Shown here one piece after another: positions 1-12,191 of a DNA stretch of 64,000 bases. The notes under the pieces were generated by a model that was not told where the DNA came from, did not search any database, and saw only the letters and a program-made list of their open reading frames with translations. This DNA comes from Hymenolepis diminuta (Eukaryota > Platyhelminthes > Cestoda > Cyclophyllidea > Hymenolepididae): NCBI GenBank assembly GCA_900708905.1, contig CAADRB010000003.1, positions 483,678 through 547,677 of the forward strand, given 5' to 3'. The stretch's first letter is position 1; each line of letters starts with the position of its first letter. A program made the translations under genes and the position numbers.

Positions 1-3000
1 ATGTCCCTTTTTGCCATTCAGTTCACCGTAGTACCATTGATCATCCACCTAATGTGAGAAAAAGAAACTTTTCATCACACTAAAACAAACTGAAAGAATA
101 TTTAACTTGACAATTACCTGTTCTAGTATTGTTGGTTCATCATTTTTACGGAGGCTTAAATCATCATCTGCTTCTGCCGTAAAATCGTAAAGGGCCCTGC
201 ATTTACACCTTCCATTCATTTCCTTATGATTGACTAATTAGGAAAAAGGATTAATTTTATAAAAACCAAATTTATTGATCAGTTTTAAACACCTACAATT
301 ATGATCAAACGAATAAGTAATTACTGAGTTAAGAGTTTAATCAGTGAAGTTTAATTCATCTTCCATAAGTTTCATTCATCATTTCATGTTTTCTTGGATG
401 GTAAAATGTGTGATTCAGAATTAATCAAATTTAGGCTTATGTTCCTGCAAACGGAAACGAAAGCCTAAATATTGAGTATCTTAATAATAGAAGGGAGGGG
501 GAAGGGAGAGGGGAGGGAAATTTTTGTTTTTAGCTTGCAACTCCCGAGATAACCAAAGGAGATGCTTTTCAACACTCGGCTTTGGCAAAGGAGTAGCATC
601 ACGCTACTTCCCTGTCTCCCTTTTAACTAGACAAAACCAATACGGATGGCCATTCGGATCACAGGGTGTGCACCGATAGGCATCGAATTTGTGACTTCTG
701 ACATAGCAGACGTGTACTTTGACCACAATTTTTTTCACCATCATCATAATTCAAATACTTGGAGTTCAATTTGAAATGGCATTTTTGAAAAGATGAACTT
801 ATTAAAAAAAATTCTTTTCGAGAAGCCGCTCCACACGTCCATAACCTAGTTCGATTCAAAAATTTTCTCTGAGTTGTTAATTTAATTAATCACATTATTT
901 CTAGATCCTGCATTTGCCAAAAATCCAAAAATATACCAAAGTTATTATTAAAGAGTTACTGTACTGCTCATCAAGTCTGTTCTTTTTTTTATAATTACCT
1001 TGAATTCAAGGTGATTTGAGCATTGACGCAATAAGCTAACAAACTTCCTTGGCATTTGCATAGAACCGGCGTCATTAGCACTAATAATTGACTGCAAAAT
1101 CAATATTCTGTGCAAAAATAATTAAATAGTTTTGTTTGGAGTTTAGGTGGGTTATTCAAATTAGAATCAAACGCACTGCAAACACGCTGCACATGTCATG
1201 TCATGTCATGTCATGGCATGGCATGGCATGGCATGAATATTACCTTTTATTCAAACTTTTCGTCAATAAACCACGAATAAATTACTTCATTTAGCAACAA
1301 ATTGTTTATGGAACCCATTTTACTTGTCTAATTAAGTAACTAACTGTTAGTTTTAAAATGGTACTGAGGGACGGGGTTGTTTTCAATTTTTATGTAGGGA
1401 AAGATTTGCTGGAAATAAAGAGTGAGTTAAGCTTAGTAGTAAAATAACACATTACATAGAGAGTAAAAAGAGTGACAACTTACCTGCTGGAGAACTGAAA
1501 TTCTTTATTGTCGTTGAGTATCCAGGTTCGTCGTATTGATTCATATTCATTTTATCGTATGAGATTCTTTCATTATTAGAGCCATCTAGCATGCCGTTGG
1601 TAGATCGTTCTTTTCTGAATAATAGAATAGTAATTTAAACTTTTTTTGCTTAGAAGCATATATCAGAGCTCGTTTTTAAAGTTTTAATCTACAAGGCGAT
1701 TGAAAATAATTTCAGATCTTCAGATACTATAATTATTATCCACGTCACAAGGGGAACATTTTGCAACCACCAGAATGCATCTGTAAATGAGAACAGCGAA
1801 TTAGTCCAATAAGGCATGAGACAGAAGAGAGGATAATGAAGTAGGTAATGAGGTGTGGGTATCAAGAGTTTTACTTTGACAAAATTATGAATGCATTGAG
1901 TTATCGATTTTCTCATTAAGGATTTGATTTACTGTGTGCTAATATAACATTTTAAATTGAAATTTCTTGATTTGGCGCCTTGGTTTCTGTATGAGTTCAT
2001 GCCCACAACTATCAAAGCATGTCAATCAGGAGATTCATTTCTACGCCTAAATACGTCACCTCGACTAATTCGCTTCTTACAGCCAAGAAGAGATTAGAAA
2101 TGATGCTTTTTAATTAGAAGAGCTCAATGTAGTTCAATTCAGATATCTTACTTTGACTCATAATTTAGCACACCACATTACTACTCGACGCGGATTGTAA
2201 AAATATTCAAATAACCACTGACGACACGCAAACATACAAATTAATCAAACAAATCGATTGCACACTTAAACAAGCATAGTATATTTTTAAATTAGTTTGC
2301 CAAAGTCGTTTCTTTAGAGAATTGTTGGATAACATTGCACTTTTAAAATTTTTTTACAGGCAAAGCCGACTACTTATTGCAGCGTGGGACTTAACTTTTA
2401 AAAAATTATTTTATTTTTTATTTACAATCAGATTGTGAGCTATTGAAATCCGCTAAACTTCCCGCTAATGTATTCGTTTTCGGAGTTTAGTAACATCTTT
2501 GCAAGCAGAAATATCAGAAGAATTACTAATTTTAAGGTGATAAAATGCACTACCTAATGTTGTTTGTTATGACAGTCAAATGTCAATCTTATAGCCTAGG
2601 ATTTCATTATGTTGAGAGCAGTAAAATTCTTTCCTTGAGGGAGTTTAACAGTCTACTTAGTATGAGTAAGCTTAGTTCAGTATGATTTTATCAAAATTCG
2701 TCGAAAAATAAAAAAAACTTAATCAATTAAAACATATCCCATAAAACATAAAATAAACGATGTTAGAAAGTGTGCGCATTTAGAAATAAAAAGATATACT
2801 CACATGGTGTTAAGGTTCGCAACTAATTGGCTAAAAGCGTCTGCTGCCTTTTTGTAAAATTCCTGTTGAATTTGGGCACCCTGGACAAACATATTGATCC
2901 TGTTCGCCTAAAATAGAAAATGAGGTGTAAAAGGCGTATTATGTGTTGGACTACGGCACATTTAAAATGGCACATTACGTCGTCGCGTTTGAATGAATCA

Positions 3001-4160
3001 ATGGCTCTTTGAAGCTTTTCTTTTGCTTGAGACAAGTTACCATTCGCTCTACTAAGTCTGTCTCCTGCTGCTTGATCTTGGGCTGCAAAAGGACGCATGA
3101 CAGTCAAAAAGTTATAATTATTAAACCAAACATTATAATCTTTAAAACGGAATATTTTTAATGAAAGTCTATCGTTATACTTAGTGCTCCTAAAGTGAGA
3201 GGATTCAAAATTACCAATTCATTATTTCCAGTGTAAAAATGGAAGATTATTTTTAGTTAATTTAACGAAATAATATCTTTATTCAGCCCATTAAACGTAA
3301 AAATTTTAATTTAAACGATCTGGGAAGTACGAAACATAACACGATTTGATTGTCCTGAGGTCAAGTGCATGAATGAACGGAAGTGAACTTAATTAGTCAA
3401 AATAGTACAAACAAACCATTAATTGAATGCTTAAAATTCCATGTCCTTTAAGAAATTAATATAGCATTTAATTTTAAATACGATAGAACAGTACTTGATT
3501 GTTGTAAACAACTTACGATTCTTTTCAGTGCCTTTTCGAGCTGAATTAACTTCAGCCTCTGCGTCAGTAACGGCTTTTTTAAGTTTCTAAATGGAAAAAG
3601 TAATTACATTTTAAAGCTTTAAGAGTAAAATTGAATGCATTTATTTGTTGTAAATAAGCGGATGAAAAATTACAAAAAATGTATTGAAATTTTAAGCTAG
3701 ATTACAAATTATAAACAACCGGAAAAAGAGCATTTTTGTGAAGACTTAATTGCGAAACTTACTGAAATATTGTCCAATTCTGTAAGAACGCTGCCATTTA
3801 TGGGGTCGAAAAGTTCCGTTTGAAGGTGGCTATCACGATAGGATTTAAAATCGGCTATTTGTTGATATGTGTTAGCCATATCCTGCAAAGCTTGATCTGA
3901 AAAATATGCAATAAGTTTTATGGGATGTTATGAAATGCTAAATAATAAACATGTTTAACATGTTTAAGCATACGGAAATTTCCAGAAGTACGTTCGGAAT
4001 ATTTATTTATATAGGTGACTAGACCCTTTTCCTCATAGACAACAGTATTAGCTTTTCCTTTTTTGGTCGATCCGGTTGATTTAAACCGATGGGGAGGTTG
4101 TAAAACGCTATTCAAAGCCTTTCGGAAATGCATATAAAATTTTGTTATATCACTAATCTC
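1..4160 (-). CDS. BAR-domain plus SH3-domain protein, 3' end beyond window start, 5' end not found
   Basis: Nine minus-strand exons join in frame (313 codons): 4160-3974, 3896-3763, 3586-3517, 3082-2979, 2907-2804, 1614-1484, 1080-999, 196-118 and 48-1, all with GT/AG borders and agreeing phases. The first five exons give a long amphipathic, Lys/Glu/Gln-rich helical region typical of BAR membrane-curving modules (ADFKSYRDSHLQTELFDP, later ANRINMFVQGAQIQQEFYKK). A hydrophilic linker follows, then an SH3 domain starting ALYDFTAEADDDLSL and continuing WYYGELNGKKGH, cut by the window edge. The family role is binding curved membrane and recruiting proline-rich partners during endocytosis or actin remodelling. 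The BAR part looks closest to FAM92 or endophilin-type helices, but I cannot fix the family. The 999-1080 exon is the least certain and is kept mainly because it restores phase. An exon-like patch at 4241-4287 might be a further upstream exon. Confidence 0.78.
493..517 (+). repeat. G-run cluster, possible G-quadruplex
   Basis: Five G-runs (3, 5, 3, 4 and 3 G) are separated by 1-3 nt inside an intron of the BAR-SH3 gene. The G-rich strand is the template strand, so the pre-mRNA carries the pyrimidine-rich complement. Confidence 0.7.
545..735 (-). repeat. tRNA-derived SINE copy (SINE-A, copy 1)
   Basis: On the minus strand, 660-735 matches the tRNA-like head of the 24.8-25.0 kb copy (shared GTCTGCTATGTCAGAAGTCAC-like core and a degenerate B box ATTCGATGCC). 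The body shares GAATGGCC...TATTGG with the 19.2 kb copy and the conserved tail GTTGAAAA...CTCCTTTGG. It lies in an intron of the BAR-SH3 gene, in sense orientation. Confidence 0.6.
1191..1235 (+). repeat. compound pentanucleotide microsatellite NCATG x9
   Basis: Nine perfect 5-bp units follow each other: one ACATG, four TCATG, four GCATG. Only the first base of the unit changes, in clean blocks. Located in an intron of the BAR-SH3 gene. Confidence 0.95.
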
Positions 4161-5407
4161 CTAAAATACAAACAAATGTATTTTAACTGTGAGAGAAATT
4201 GAAATATTAAGCAATTGTCAAATCCAAGATTCCTAATACATTTTCTTCTCTTGTTCCACCAACTTTGCTTTTCGTTTTTCCACCCTTAAATTAACAAAAA
4301 AGAAAGATAATATCTTGAATATGTGTGAATTAAATTAAACTCATCATAAATCTATTAAAATTAATTTACAAGATGAAGTTTTGACTTAAATTTATCCATT
4401 ACTGCGACAGAATGCAATCTGATTTAACGCTAAGGTTAATTATAGGACAAATTTAAGTGCACCAGTAAGTACAAACAAACGTTGCAAATTGCAATTACAT
4501 GGCTATATACGATATCAAAGTATTATTTATTGTTGATTACTTCCTATTTTAATTATTATTTATTTCTTTTACATCAAATTTTGTTAATTAAAAAGCTTTT
4601 ATAAATCATTACATATTTGTATTTATTATTTATTTCCCGTGGCAGCAGAAAAAGCTTGTCAACTATTCATCGTGGAAAGAATTCCGACTCACAGAAAGTA
4701 ATAATTCATAAAGAGAAAGCATGTAATTTTTCGTGTTTTAAATCTTAATAAACCATAGAGACTATAAGTAGGTGATCATTCTGTTAACTCATTTATTCGC
4801 ACTCACATGTTTAGTAGTCGTGTCGTATTAGATTATTTTTGTTACCTCATCCCAAGATGGATAAATAATTTGTGATTATATCTTATATCTTTATATGACC
4901 TTCACATCCACTCTTGTGCTATTTAATTGGAAACGTTGATCTGGTGCACAGATTGATCGGATCATTATGACCAAAATAAAGTGTGCTGTGCCGAATCCAC
5001 ACAAGAAATCTTCTTCCGATCCCAAGCTGTAGGAAGTCAAACAAGTTATAATTATGTCGTTAATCATCTGCCATTGTTGCTCTGAGTTTATTGAAAGGTG
5101 AAAAAATTAAATAGTCAAGTTCCACAAATCTCACATATACGGATTACATAGGATTAGAATGCATTTGCGTTTTTAAAAAGCAAATGGACAGTTTTTCTGA
5201 AAAAAACTATAAATTTTTGGCTAATTTTTTCATTTGCAAATAACAGTGAATATAATAATAACTCTGACACACCAAGACGAAAAAGAAGAAAGATTACATG
5301 TTACCCTTCCTTACTCAAGGCTGCCAAGTAAAATACAAGCCAAAGAGAAGTAGAGACAAATTAAAAAACGTTCCGATAGACGAAACCTTAAGAAAGAAGA
5401 ATGGTTA
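4161..5407. other. upstream region of the BAR-SH3 gene, no confident exon
   Basis: AT-rich sequence that should contain the 5' exons and promoter of the minus-strand BAR-SH3 gene. One short exon-like patch (4241-4287, acceptor TTTAAG, donor GTATTA) is open but its residues are not convincing. Nothing else stands out. Confidence 0.4.
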
Positions 5408-5620
5408 TGACGTAACAAACTAGAAATCCCGGTGGTAATCCCAGAGAGCAAGCAATTCTGAAAAATTCGATAATATAGCAACTTAACACGGGGGCGAATA
5501 ACACACGGCAGAACACAAGACACGATATGGCAAACACGCATGTATTAACAAACACTCGATCTCAATCGTTGCCGAATTGAACAAATAAACATAATTACAA
5601 AATGTCATTTATCAGTGGGG
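5408..5620 (-). repeat. 3' LTR of Gypsy copy 1
   Basis: Aligns by eye with 9687-9885 and 28400-28615: shared GTAACAAACTAGAA start, AACTTAACAC, AATAACACACGGC and a TGGCAAACACGCATGTATTA-like block. Both edges are approximate. Confidence 0.7.
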
Positions 5621-5666
5621 AAATTAAGAAAATAACATTTTCTCATGCAGAAAGATTTTGGAAGTG

Positions 5667-6594
5667 GGAGATAATAATAATTGTTATTTCTTCTGGCATC
5701 TCCAGTCATTGATAAATCATCTTTAGTTATTCGAGGACGGATCGACCTAGAGACGAAAAGGTTTCACCCTTCTTCGAGCTGCACAACCCGAGCTGATCGG
5801 AACCACAACCCGATCTTTAACCTGAGATCAGGTGAAAGAACATGAATAAGTTTAAACGTATCAACCAATGAATATAGAGAAAGATGACGCTTATCAATAG
5901 TAGGCTCCACCAGTTTTCGTCGTAGTCGAGTATGGTGAGGGACCCACGTGTCCTCACTGAACTTAACATCGTAAATCATGCTTCCATGTCAGTTGGTGAT
6001 AATCGCAACTGCCCACTGGCGACCCAGTTGATAATCACCAACAAAAATTGGTGTACTAACACCAACCCCGCTCTTCCGACTGCTCTCCCTCCTATCCGAC
6101 AGAGTTTTCGTCGACAGCATCCCTTCGTGCACCTTTCTCACCCCTCGACCCATTAACACTCCAGTCGGGGATTTTTCTACCAACGCAGAAAGTGGGGCCT
6201 CATCTGTATTCCAGGTAGAAATTCTGCAGTACCCCTCCCATAATCCCCTCGCCTTCGCTTTTTGTAAGCCTCTCCTCAACGTATCGACGAGCCTTTCTGT
6301 CTGTCCATTTGACTGTGGGTGATGCGAAAGGGTTCTGATGTGTTTGAGTGATCGTCACTCACACAACCCCTTAATATCGACTGACGTATATGTGTCCTGT
6401 TATCCAAAACCAGGATAATCCACAATCCGTTGGAATATGGGTCGAAAAGATTCGATCCAGTGCACCGACTATTGAGCCACTAGTCGCTAAGGTTGGTGGT
6501 ACCACTTTCGACCATTTAGAATATGAATCAACAACAGCTCAATAGGTAATACCACTTACCGGGCCCACGAAGTCGACGTGTAACCTGATCCATG
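5667..6594 (-). repeat. 928 bp tract identical to 28656-29583
   Basis: Every base I compared in this stretch matches the second copy at a fixed offset of 22,989. It covers the integrase C-terminal half and sequence towards the 3' LTR. Immediately outside it (5666 and 6595) the two elements differ strongly, roughly one base in four by eye on the 6595 side. The tract still contains in-frame stops, so the identity does not reflect coding selection. Confidence 0.93.
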
Positions 6595-8734
6595 GAGTTT
6601 CTGCTTGTGGCTATAACACGAGATGTTGATGAATGGAGTTCTTTGCAGCTTCCTGGCATTTACTGTACTGACGTACGAGATATCCAATGTATTTGTCCGT
6701 GCCTCGAGCGATATTGTCGTAGGATCTAACCCCTAAGGGTAGAAGGAACAGTAACCTTATCCAAAAACATTAAACAAAAGTTAATTACTGTTATTGAATC
6801 TTCCCGACGGTAAGAGAAGACGACGGAAGGAGATCGCCTCTTAGTGAGAATGAAGGCCATTTGGATTGGATAAACTTTAACGCTTGCTGTATGATCGCAC
6901 CTTTCGCCGTTTCCTTTTGTATGCCCTCTACTGGTGCCGGAATGTTTCGATCGACTCCGTCAGTATGTACCACACATCTCTTTCGACCGACACGAATGTG
7001 ACCACTGTTTCCTCGTTTTCAGCGCCGATTATCGGTGAGGCGAGATAGACCATCAGCTTGGCCAAAATCCTCCGTTTTCTGATACCTGACATCGTTGTCA
7101 TAACCCATTAACATGAGTATCCACCATTGAAGACGATTTGGAAAATGCATTGGAACTGCTTTTCTTGAGCCAATCAACGACAACAACGGCTCGTGGCCTG
7201 TTAGCTGTGTGGACCACCTCCCGTTTACCCACTTACGTAATTTTTTACTCCTTATATGATGGCCAGTGCTTCCTTTTCACTTTACTCGCAATTCTTTTCT
7301 GTCGGACTTAGAGTATGGAAGATATGCGCGACCACTTTTTCGGAGGCATCCTGAAAAATGTGGCAGAGGACTGCTCCAATCCCGTGGCTAGACGTGTCAG
7401 CTGCGACGGCCATAGGTAAACTTGGATCACAGTGAGTCAGCAGCAGCAGCCCCGAATTTAGCATCGAATCGAGGTTCTCGAAAGCTTCTTGACATGCAGG
7501 TGACCATTCTCACGGCGTATCCATGTGCAGGAGTCGATTTAGGGGAGCTCCATGTTCGTTAGTTAGAAAGAATTATAAAAATAAGATATCAAACCAAGAA
7601 AAGAACGAAGCAACCTCAGATTTGTTGGGGCGAGCATCCTGGCAATATCACGAGTTTCATCGGGATCAGGATAGCGGCCACTTGAATCAAGAATGAAACC
7701 AATGTACTTAATGGAGGTTAGGAAGAACTGGTATTTATCAGTCCGAAGGAGGAACCAAATATTTTTCGATATGCTCGAGGAGTTTTCGACGCGACCTTGA
7801 AGTCCTTCCGCTGAATCTCCAACTACGATGATGCCGTCGAAGTAAGTTGTGCTACACACTGGCCCCGATGTCATGCCGTCCACATTGTGCTGAAATATCA
7901 CCGGGGCTGTCTCAATTCCGAAAGGCGGTCTCGTATACTGGAATAGCCCCTCACGAGTGGCAATCGTTTGAAACTCACAACTCCCTGCCTCTACTTTAAC
8001 TTGAAGATGGACATCTAAAGGGTCCATTTTCGCGAAGAACTTTCCATCATTCAGGATCGAGAAAAGTGCGTCTCCTGCGGGCAGTGGATGGTTATTCTTC
8101 TCCAACGACGAGTTAAGTCCCGTTGAAAAATCTGCACGGTTACGTGCCGACTCATTCGTCTTTCCCACCACTACATTTAGGGCAGCCCATTTCCAATATG
8201 TGACAGATTGCAATACGCCCATCTGTTCCAAATGTCCCGGTTCATCCTCCACAATTTTCACAACTACAATGGGTGCTGGTCTTTGCGGTGGGAACAGATA
8301 ATTTGTCTCTGGTTCTAGAAATAATCTGGTAGCAGTTTGAGTGCACTTTTCCAAGGTGTCCTCAAACATGACTGCGAATCGCTCCATTATCACCTTTGTT
8401 CGCATTTGTAGGCAGGTTACACCTTGGATTTTCGGCTTAAGAACATTAAACATGTCGATCCAATCCAACCCGAGGAAGTTGACATCGTGATCACCTGCAT
8501 AACACACTGTGGCGACTGTTATTCCCTTCAAGGCTGCCTCGCATTTCATCGCACTGCATCACCTGTGGCACTAGAGACTTTAAAATGAATGGTATCTAGC
8601 TTGGGGCTACCAAGAGTCTTCCAAGCCGTACTTGAAACTATGGTGATGTATAATCTATTGTTGATCTGCAAATCAAGAAATATCCCATTACTGCATGGAG
8701 TTCTATAGCGACGTCTACTTACACTAACCTGCAT
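5764..8734 (-). pseudogene. Gypsy pol remnant (protease, RT, RNase H, integrase)
   Basis: Protease region near 8600-8734: the usual D-T/S-G/A active site is replaced by INN in LQINNRLYITIVSS. RT (8549-7563): the motif A aspartate is kept (FFAKMDPLDVHLQ), but the YxDD box at 7833-7844 reads YFDG, so the second catalytic Asp is lost. RNase H (7464-7282) is recognisable as AADTSSHGIGAVL. The integrase core is frameshifted. The C-terminal DTWVPHHTRLRRKLVEPTID near 5950-5900 is the end typical of flatworm Gypsy pol. The reading frame breaks several times. This is an ordinary dead retroelement, not a host gene. Confidence 0.88.
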
Positions 8735-8739
8735 CGTGG

Positions 8740-9230
8740 TTAGTATATCGTGCGCTTGGCGATGTTGGATCTGATAGGAGTCTCTCCTGTAGTTTGGGTA
8801 CGGTCGTCGTTGACTGCTTTCACAGGATCCCTCTTTGTCCCTACTAGAATTGCAGTTCTGACACTGATGTTTGAAGAAGGGGCAATCTTTATAGAGGTGA
8901 AAGCCGTCACAAACTCGGCATATCGGTTTAAAACTGGGGTTATTGGGCTGGTGTGAGACTGTACTGTACGAGGCTGTGGCGTCGGTTTGTTTTCAGTCAA
9001 TCGGTCGATTTTTGGTTTTTGATTAGGCAGGCTCGAGTTCCATTGCTTTCAACCATGTTCGAGTCCGTGATGAGGCTCCAAAAGTTGTTGTATTCATCCA
9101 CTGGAATGTGTAACGAAACGTCTAGATCAGACAACAATTTTAGGCAAATTTCGTGGGATGAAGAACCTAAATCAATACAGAGCACCTGATTTGGTCGTCC
9201 TTCAGCGATCCATACGAGAATGCGTTGCAC
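8740..9230 (-). pseudogene. Gypsy gag remnant with two zinc knuckles
   Basis: Open frames in this interval are shifted relative to each other. In the frame that reads through about 8944-8840, a first knuckle CRVCDGFHLYKDC (C-x2-C-x3-H-x4-C) is followed closely by CQNCNSSRDKEGSC, where the expected His is Asp. The upstream open frame (9230-8997) would be capsid-like sequence but has no motif I recognise. Gag would bind and package element RNA; here it is broken. Confidence 0.7.
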
Positions 9231-9686
9231 ACCCGACTCACAATGAATGTGTACTTGTGAATATCTTTATCTTCGCGTATGGCCAAATTTAGGCACTTAT
9301 GACACCACTTGAAGAGAGAATTGTTGTCACCAAACGCCTCCTCAAACTTTAGATCGTCTCCTCAACCGTCAAGTCCTTCGGCGAAAGTGGTGGGAGGTAG
9401 TCGAGTTAGAGATCGTGGTCACTTTCGTTGAACGTCAGGAACAGCATGGCGACTCTCGTTTCTTCCGGCAATTTTGCTATTCGATTTTCAGATACGTGCC
9501 GATTGTGAGCGTATTACGTCGCAAATACTTCACCTACAGGAGGTTAGTGATGGAATTCAACAATGTTCTTAACATAGTTTCCTGGATCCTTATCAGGTTT
9601 CGATAAGTTCATTTGCTCCATGATGCCTCGAACAATGAACGTAATCTTCGTAATTTCGATTGAGTCCATCACTGCGTCGCCAGATC

Positions 9687-9885
9687 TGTCATAACGTAAC
9701 AAGCTAGAATTCTCGGTAGTTATCTCACAAGTCGACCAGTCTAGAGAACTCGGTTATATAACAACTAAACACATAAACCAATAACCCACGACTGAGCACC
9801 GGGCACACTATGGTAAACATGCGCGTGTTAGCGAAACTCAACCTCAAATAATCAAACCGAAAATTAGGCCACCGTATTTACGACA
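9687..9885 (-). repeat. 5' LTR of Gypsy copy 1
   Basis: Starts TGTCATAACG and continues ACAAGCTAGAAT, matching the LTR-like blocks at 5408 and 28400. The far edge is uncertain. Clear divergence from its partner at 5408-5620 indicates an old insertion. Confidence 0.7.
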
Positions 9886-10542
9886 TTGACAATATGTTTG
9901 CCAGGCTCTCTCCCGTTAGATTGCTAATATTTGTAAGCTTAGCAGCCTTTTCATCAAATTGATTCATTCTTGTGATCTTTCAATAAATCACCACATTTTG
10001 CATCAATAGTTTTGAGACTTCAACACTTCTTGAATTCCTGAGCGGTAGAAGGCACAAATAGAACATTCTTACCATAGAGTGGGTAATAGATACCTGTGTT
10101 AAGTATTAATAGAATGATGCATAAATTATTAATTGTTATAATAGTAATAATATAATAATGACTTTACATAATCCATAATTCAAATTATGCAACAAACGCT
10201 TCCTTCATGTTTATTGAATTTATGCATTTTCAGAAACTGAATACTCATTAAATTTCTTCTCATTCATGAGAATAAGGAGGGAATATAGTCCAGATCCTGT
10301 ATACCTTATGTGAAATTGTCTACTGAGCCGAAATCGGAAAGCAATTTTCATTAAATATGTATCAGTACTTATTTTGCCATTCAATTTTTATTGGTAAATC
10401 TACTAATTCATCTTAATTAAATTAAATAAAATCGTGGGGAATTTTATTATGTACTGATTTTATTAATATTTTATTGCGTTATTCCGATTATGTTGTTCAA
10501 ACTCTCCCGGCTGTTTCGAGTTTATTTCGATACAAAGTGAGA
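9886..10542. promoter_or_regulatory. upstream region of NUP35 gene
   Basis: AT-rich intergenic sequence between the Gypsy 5' LTR and the NUP35 start. No TATA box or other core element can be assigned. The pyrimidine/AG stretch at about 10513-10537 before the ATG could serve as a spliced-leader acceptor, since flatworms trans-splice, but this is not shown. Confidence 0.35.
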
Positions 10543-12191
10543 ATGCAGGGTTCGGGTTATAGTTCACCGAAATACCTTCACCAAAGTCCTTCTAGGAACG
10601 CTAAACCTACAGAGTCTACCACAAAACCCGAATCTCCACAATGTCAAGTGATGAATTCCTCTAATCGTCAATTCTTACCCGGATTTCTAATGGGCGATTT
10701 ACGTTCATCCCCACAAAATGGATACGTTTCCCCGTTGTTAAAATCTCCCAACCAGACATCAACCAGTAATCATCTGACTAAAATCGCTCAGGTTTGTGAT
10801 ATATTCATCATTGTTTCATTTGTGTAATAGCCGCGATTTTCAGGTATAAAGTCTCTAACGTTTGAGAGGAATGGTAGAAGACATGCCTCTCCACCTACAC
10901 AGAGTCTCTGGTCTTCTGCTAGCCAAAGGAGGCACCCCGAGGCAGAAAATATGACTCCAGAGAACGAAGGTTCTATTCAACGAAATAGAGACAGCAGTAG
11001 TAACTTTCTTACACCAAGTCGTCTCGAAGTCGCAAGTCTCAAATGTTCTTCTCCATTTCTATTCCCAACGCAAGTGAATCTTTTGGATACTTCTCGAAGA
11101 GACGGGTATGCGGTTTCATTTTTCTGTTTTTATTGCCTTGACGGTTCATATCTCTAATCACTTTTTAGCGATGATGAAACCTCTTCGTGGGTAACTGTTT
11201 TCGGTTATGATCAAGCACAAGCAAATTCTGTTCTACAGCACTTCTCTCATATTGGAACCATCGAAAAATATGTTGTAAGTTATCGTCACAACATCTACTG
11301 ACTATCCTTTAATTCGTGGTTATAATTTCCATTTTTCTTAGATTACAAACGGCGGGAATTGGATGAATATCAAGTATGCTAATAAAATTCAAGCTCGTTG
11401 TGCTCTTAATCGAAATGGTCGAGTTCTTGATGGAAAAATTATGATTGGTGTTCGGAAGTGTACAGATTTGGTGAGTTTCGGTCGGTTTATTAAAATTATG
11501 TGGTATATTCAAGTCGACTGTAATTGTCCAATATTCGTTACAGAGCGCTCTAAACAGTGTTGATGTCATTTCTTCAACCAATCAAGACATGACGGATAGG
11601 AGTGATTCGAGTGATTCACGAGAGTCTCTTAATAATGCAAACAAAAATGGTGTCTTTCCTAAAACTTCAGAACCTTTTTCACCATCCCCTAAGTTCGGGT
11701 CTCCGTTAGTAAGAGGAGGAGTTCGGACTGGAACCGCCAAAATGGAGTCTTCTGGAGTCTTTAATCAGAGTTTTAGTTGTCACGGTGATAGTGTTGGTGG
11801 TCCTATTAGAAACGGCCCTAATGGATTATCTCGGCATAGCTCTATGCGACCACTGGCTGCTCCATATCAACTGCCACCAAGGTGTCAAGTCACCAGAGCC
11901 AATCAGTTCCAGACTTTCAAGGTAGGTGGAACCTTCGCTCTCCCTCAATCCGAACTCTTCTCAACATTGACAAAGATTAATTTAGGTTTCAGGCTGTAAA
12001 ATCTTTTTCTGTGTAATTTTAGGAGTCATCAAGTGAAACTGTAAAATTGCTAGCATCCTTGTTTTCAGGGCTTTGCTATATTTCGAACGGCTCGTTTACC
12101 GGTTTTTTTCTCCGTTTTATTTCAGAATGGGAATTCAAAGTCTTCGGGTCTTCTGTCAAAAGCTTTGGACTATGTTTTTGGGTGGAATTAA
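10543..12191 (+). CDS. NUP35: nucleoporin NUP35/Nup53
   Basis: Six exons: 10543-10791, 10831-11105, 11169-11274, 11342-11470, 11544-11921 and 12126-12191, all in phase, giving 400 residues. The N-terminal part carries the family signature FLPGFLMGDL. The centre is the Nup35-type RRM: SSWVTVFGYDQAQANSVLQ, then NGGNWMNIKYANKIQARCAL and GRVLDGKIMIGVRKC. A Ser/Pro-rich tail ends in LSKALDYVFGWN, the short amphipathic, Trp-ended helix that anchors this nucleoporin to membrane. Role: inner-ring scaffold linking pore membrane, Nup93 complex and Nup155. The length is somewhat above the vertebrate protein. The start is the first ATG in frame; the frame is open upstream but lacks another ATG. The first intron is only 39 bp. 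Confidence 0.92.

Larger units (their letters stand above)
5408..9885 (-). mobile_element. Ty3/Gypsy LTR retrotransposon, CsRn1-like, decayed (copy 1)
   Basis: A full-length but dead element on the minus strand. LTR-like repeats lie at about 5408-5620 and 9687-9885. Between them, in minus-strand order, are gag knuckles (about 8850-8944), protease (8734-8546), reverse transcriptase (8549-7563), RNase H (7464-7282), integrase and the integrase C-terminal region (to 5764). A putative primer-binding site TGGCGACGCAGTGATGG abuts the inner edge of the 5' LTR (9670-9686 on the plus strand). It resembles the tRNA-Trp type reported for CsRn1, with a small deletion; that assignment is an inference. Frameshifts, stops and lost catalytic residues show it cannot move by itself. 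Confidence 0.88.

Noticed and set aside
1191..1235. possible CRISPR-like or satellite array
   Set aside because: 5-bp units without spacers; a simple microsatellite.
5932..6279. plus-strand and minus-strand ORFs of 74 and 96 codons, present twice
   Set aside because: They recur only because the 928 bp tract is duplicated; the sequence is frameshifted integrase, so recurrence is no sign of a gene.
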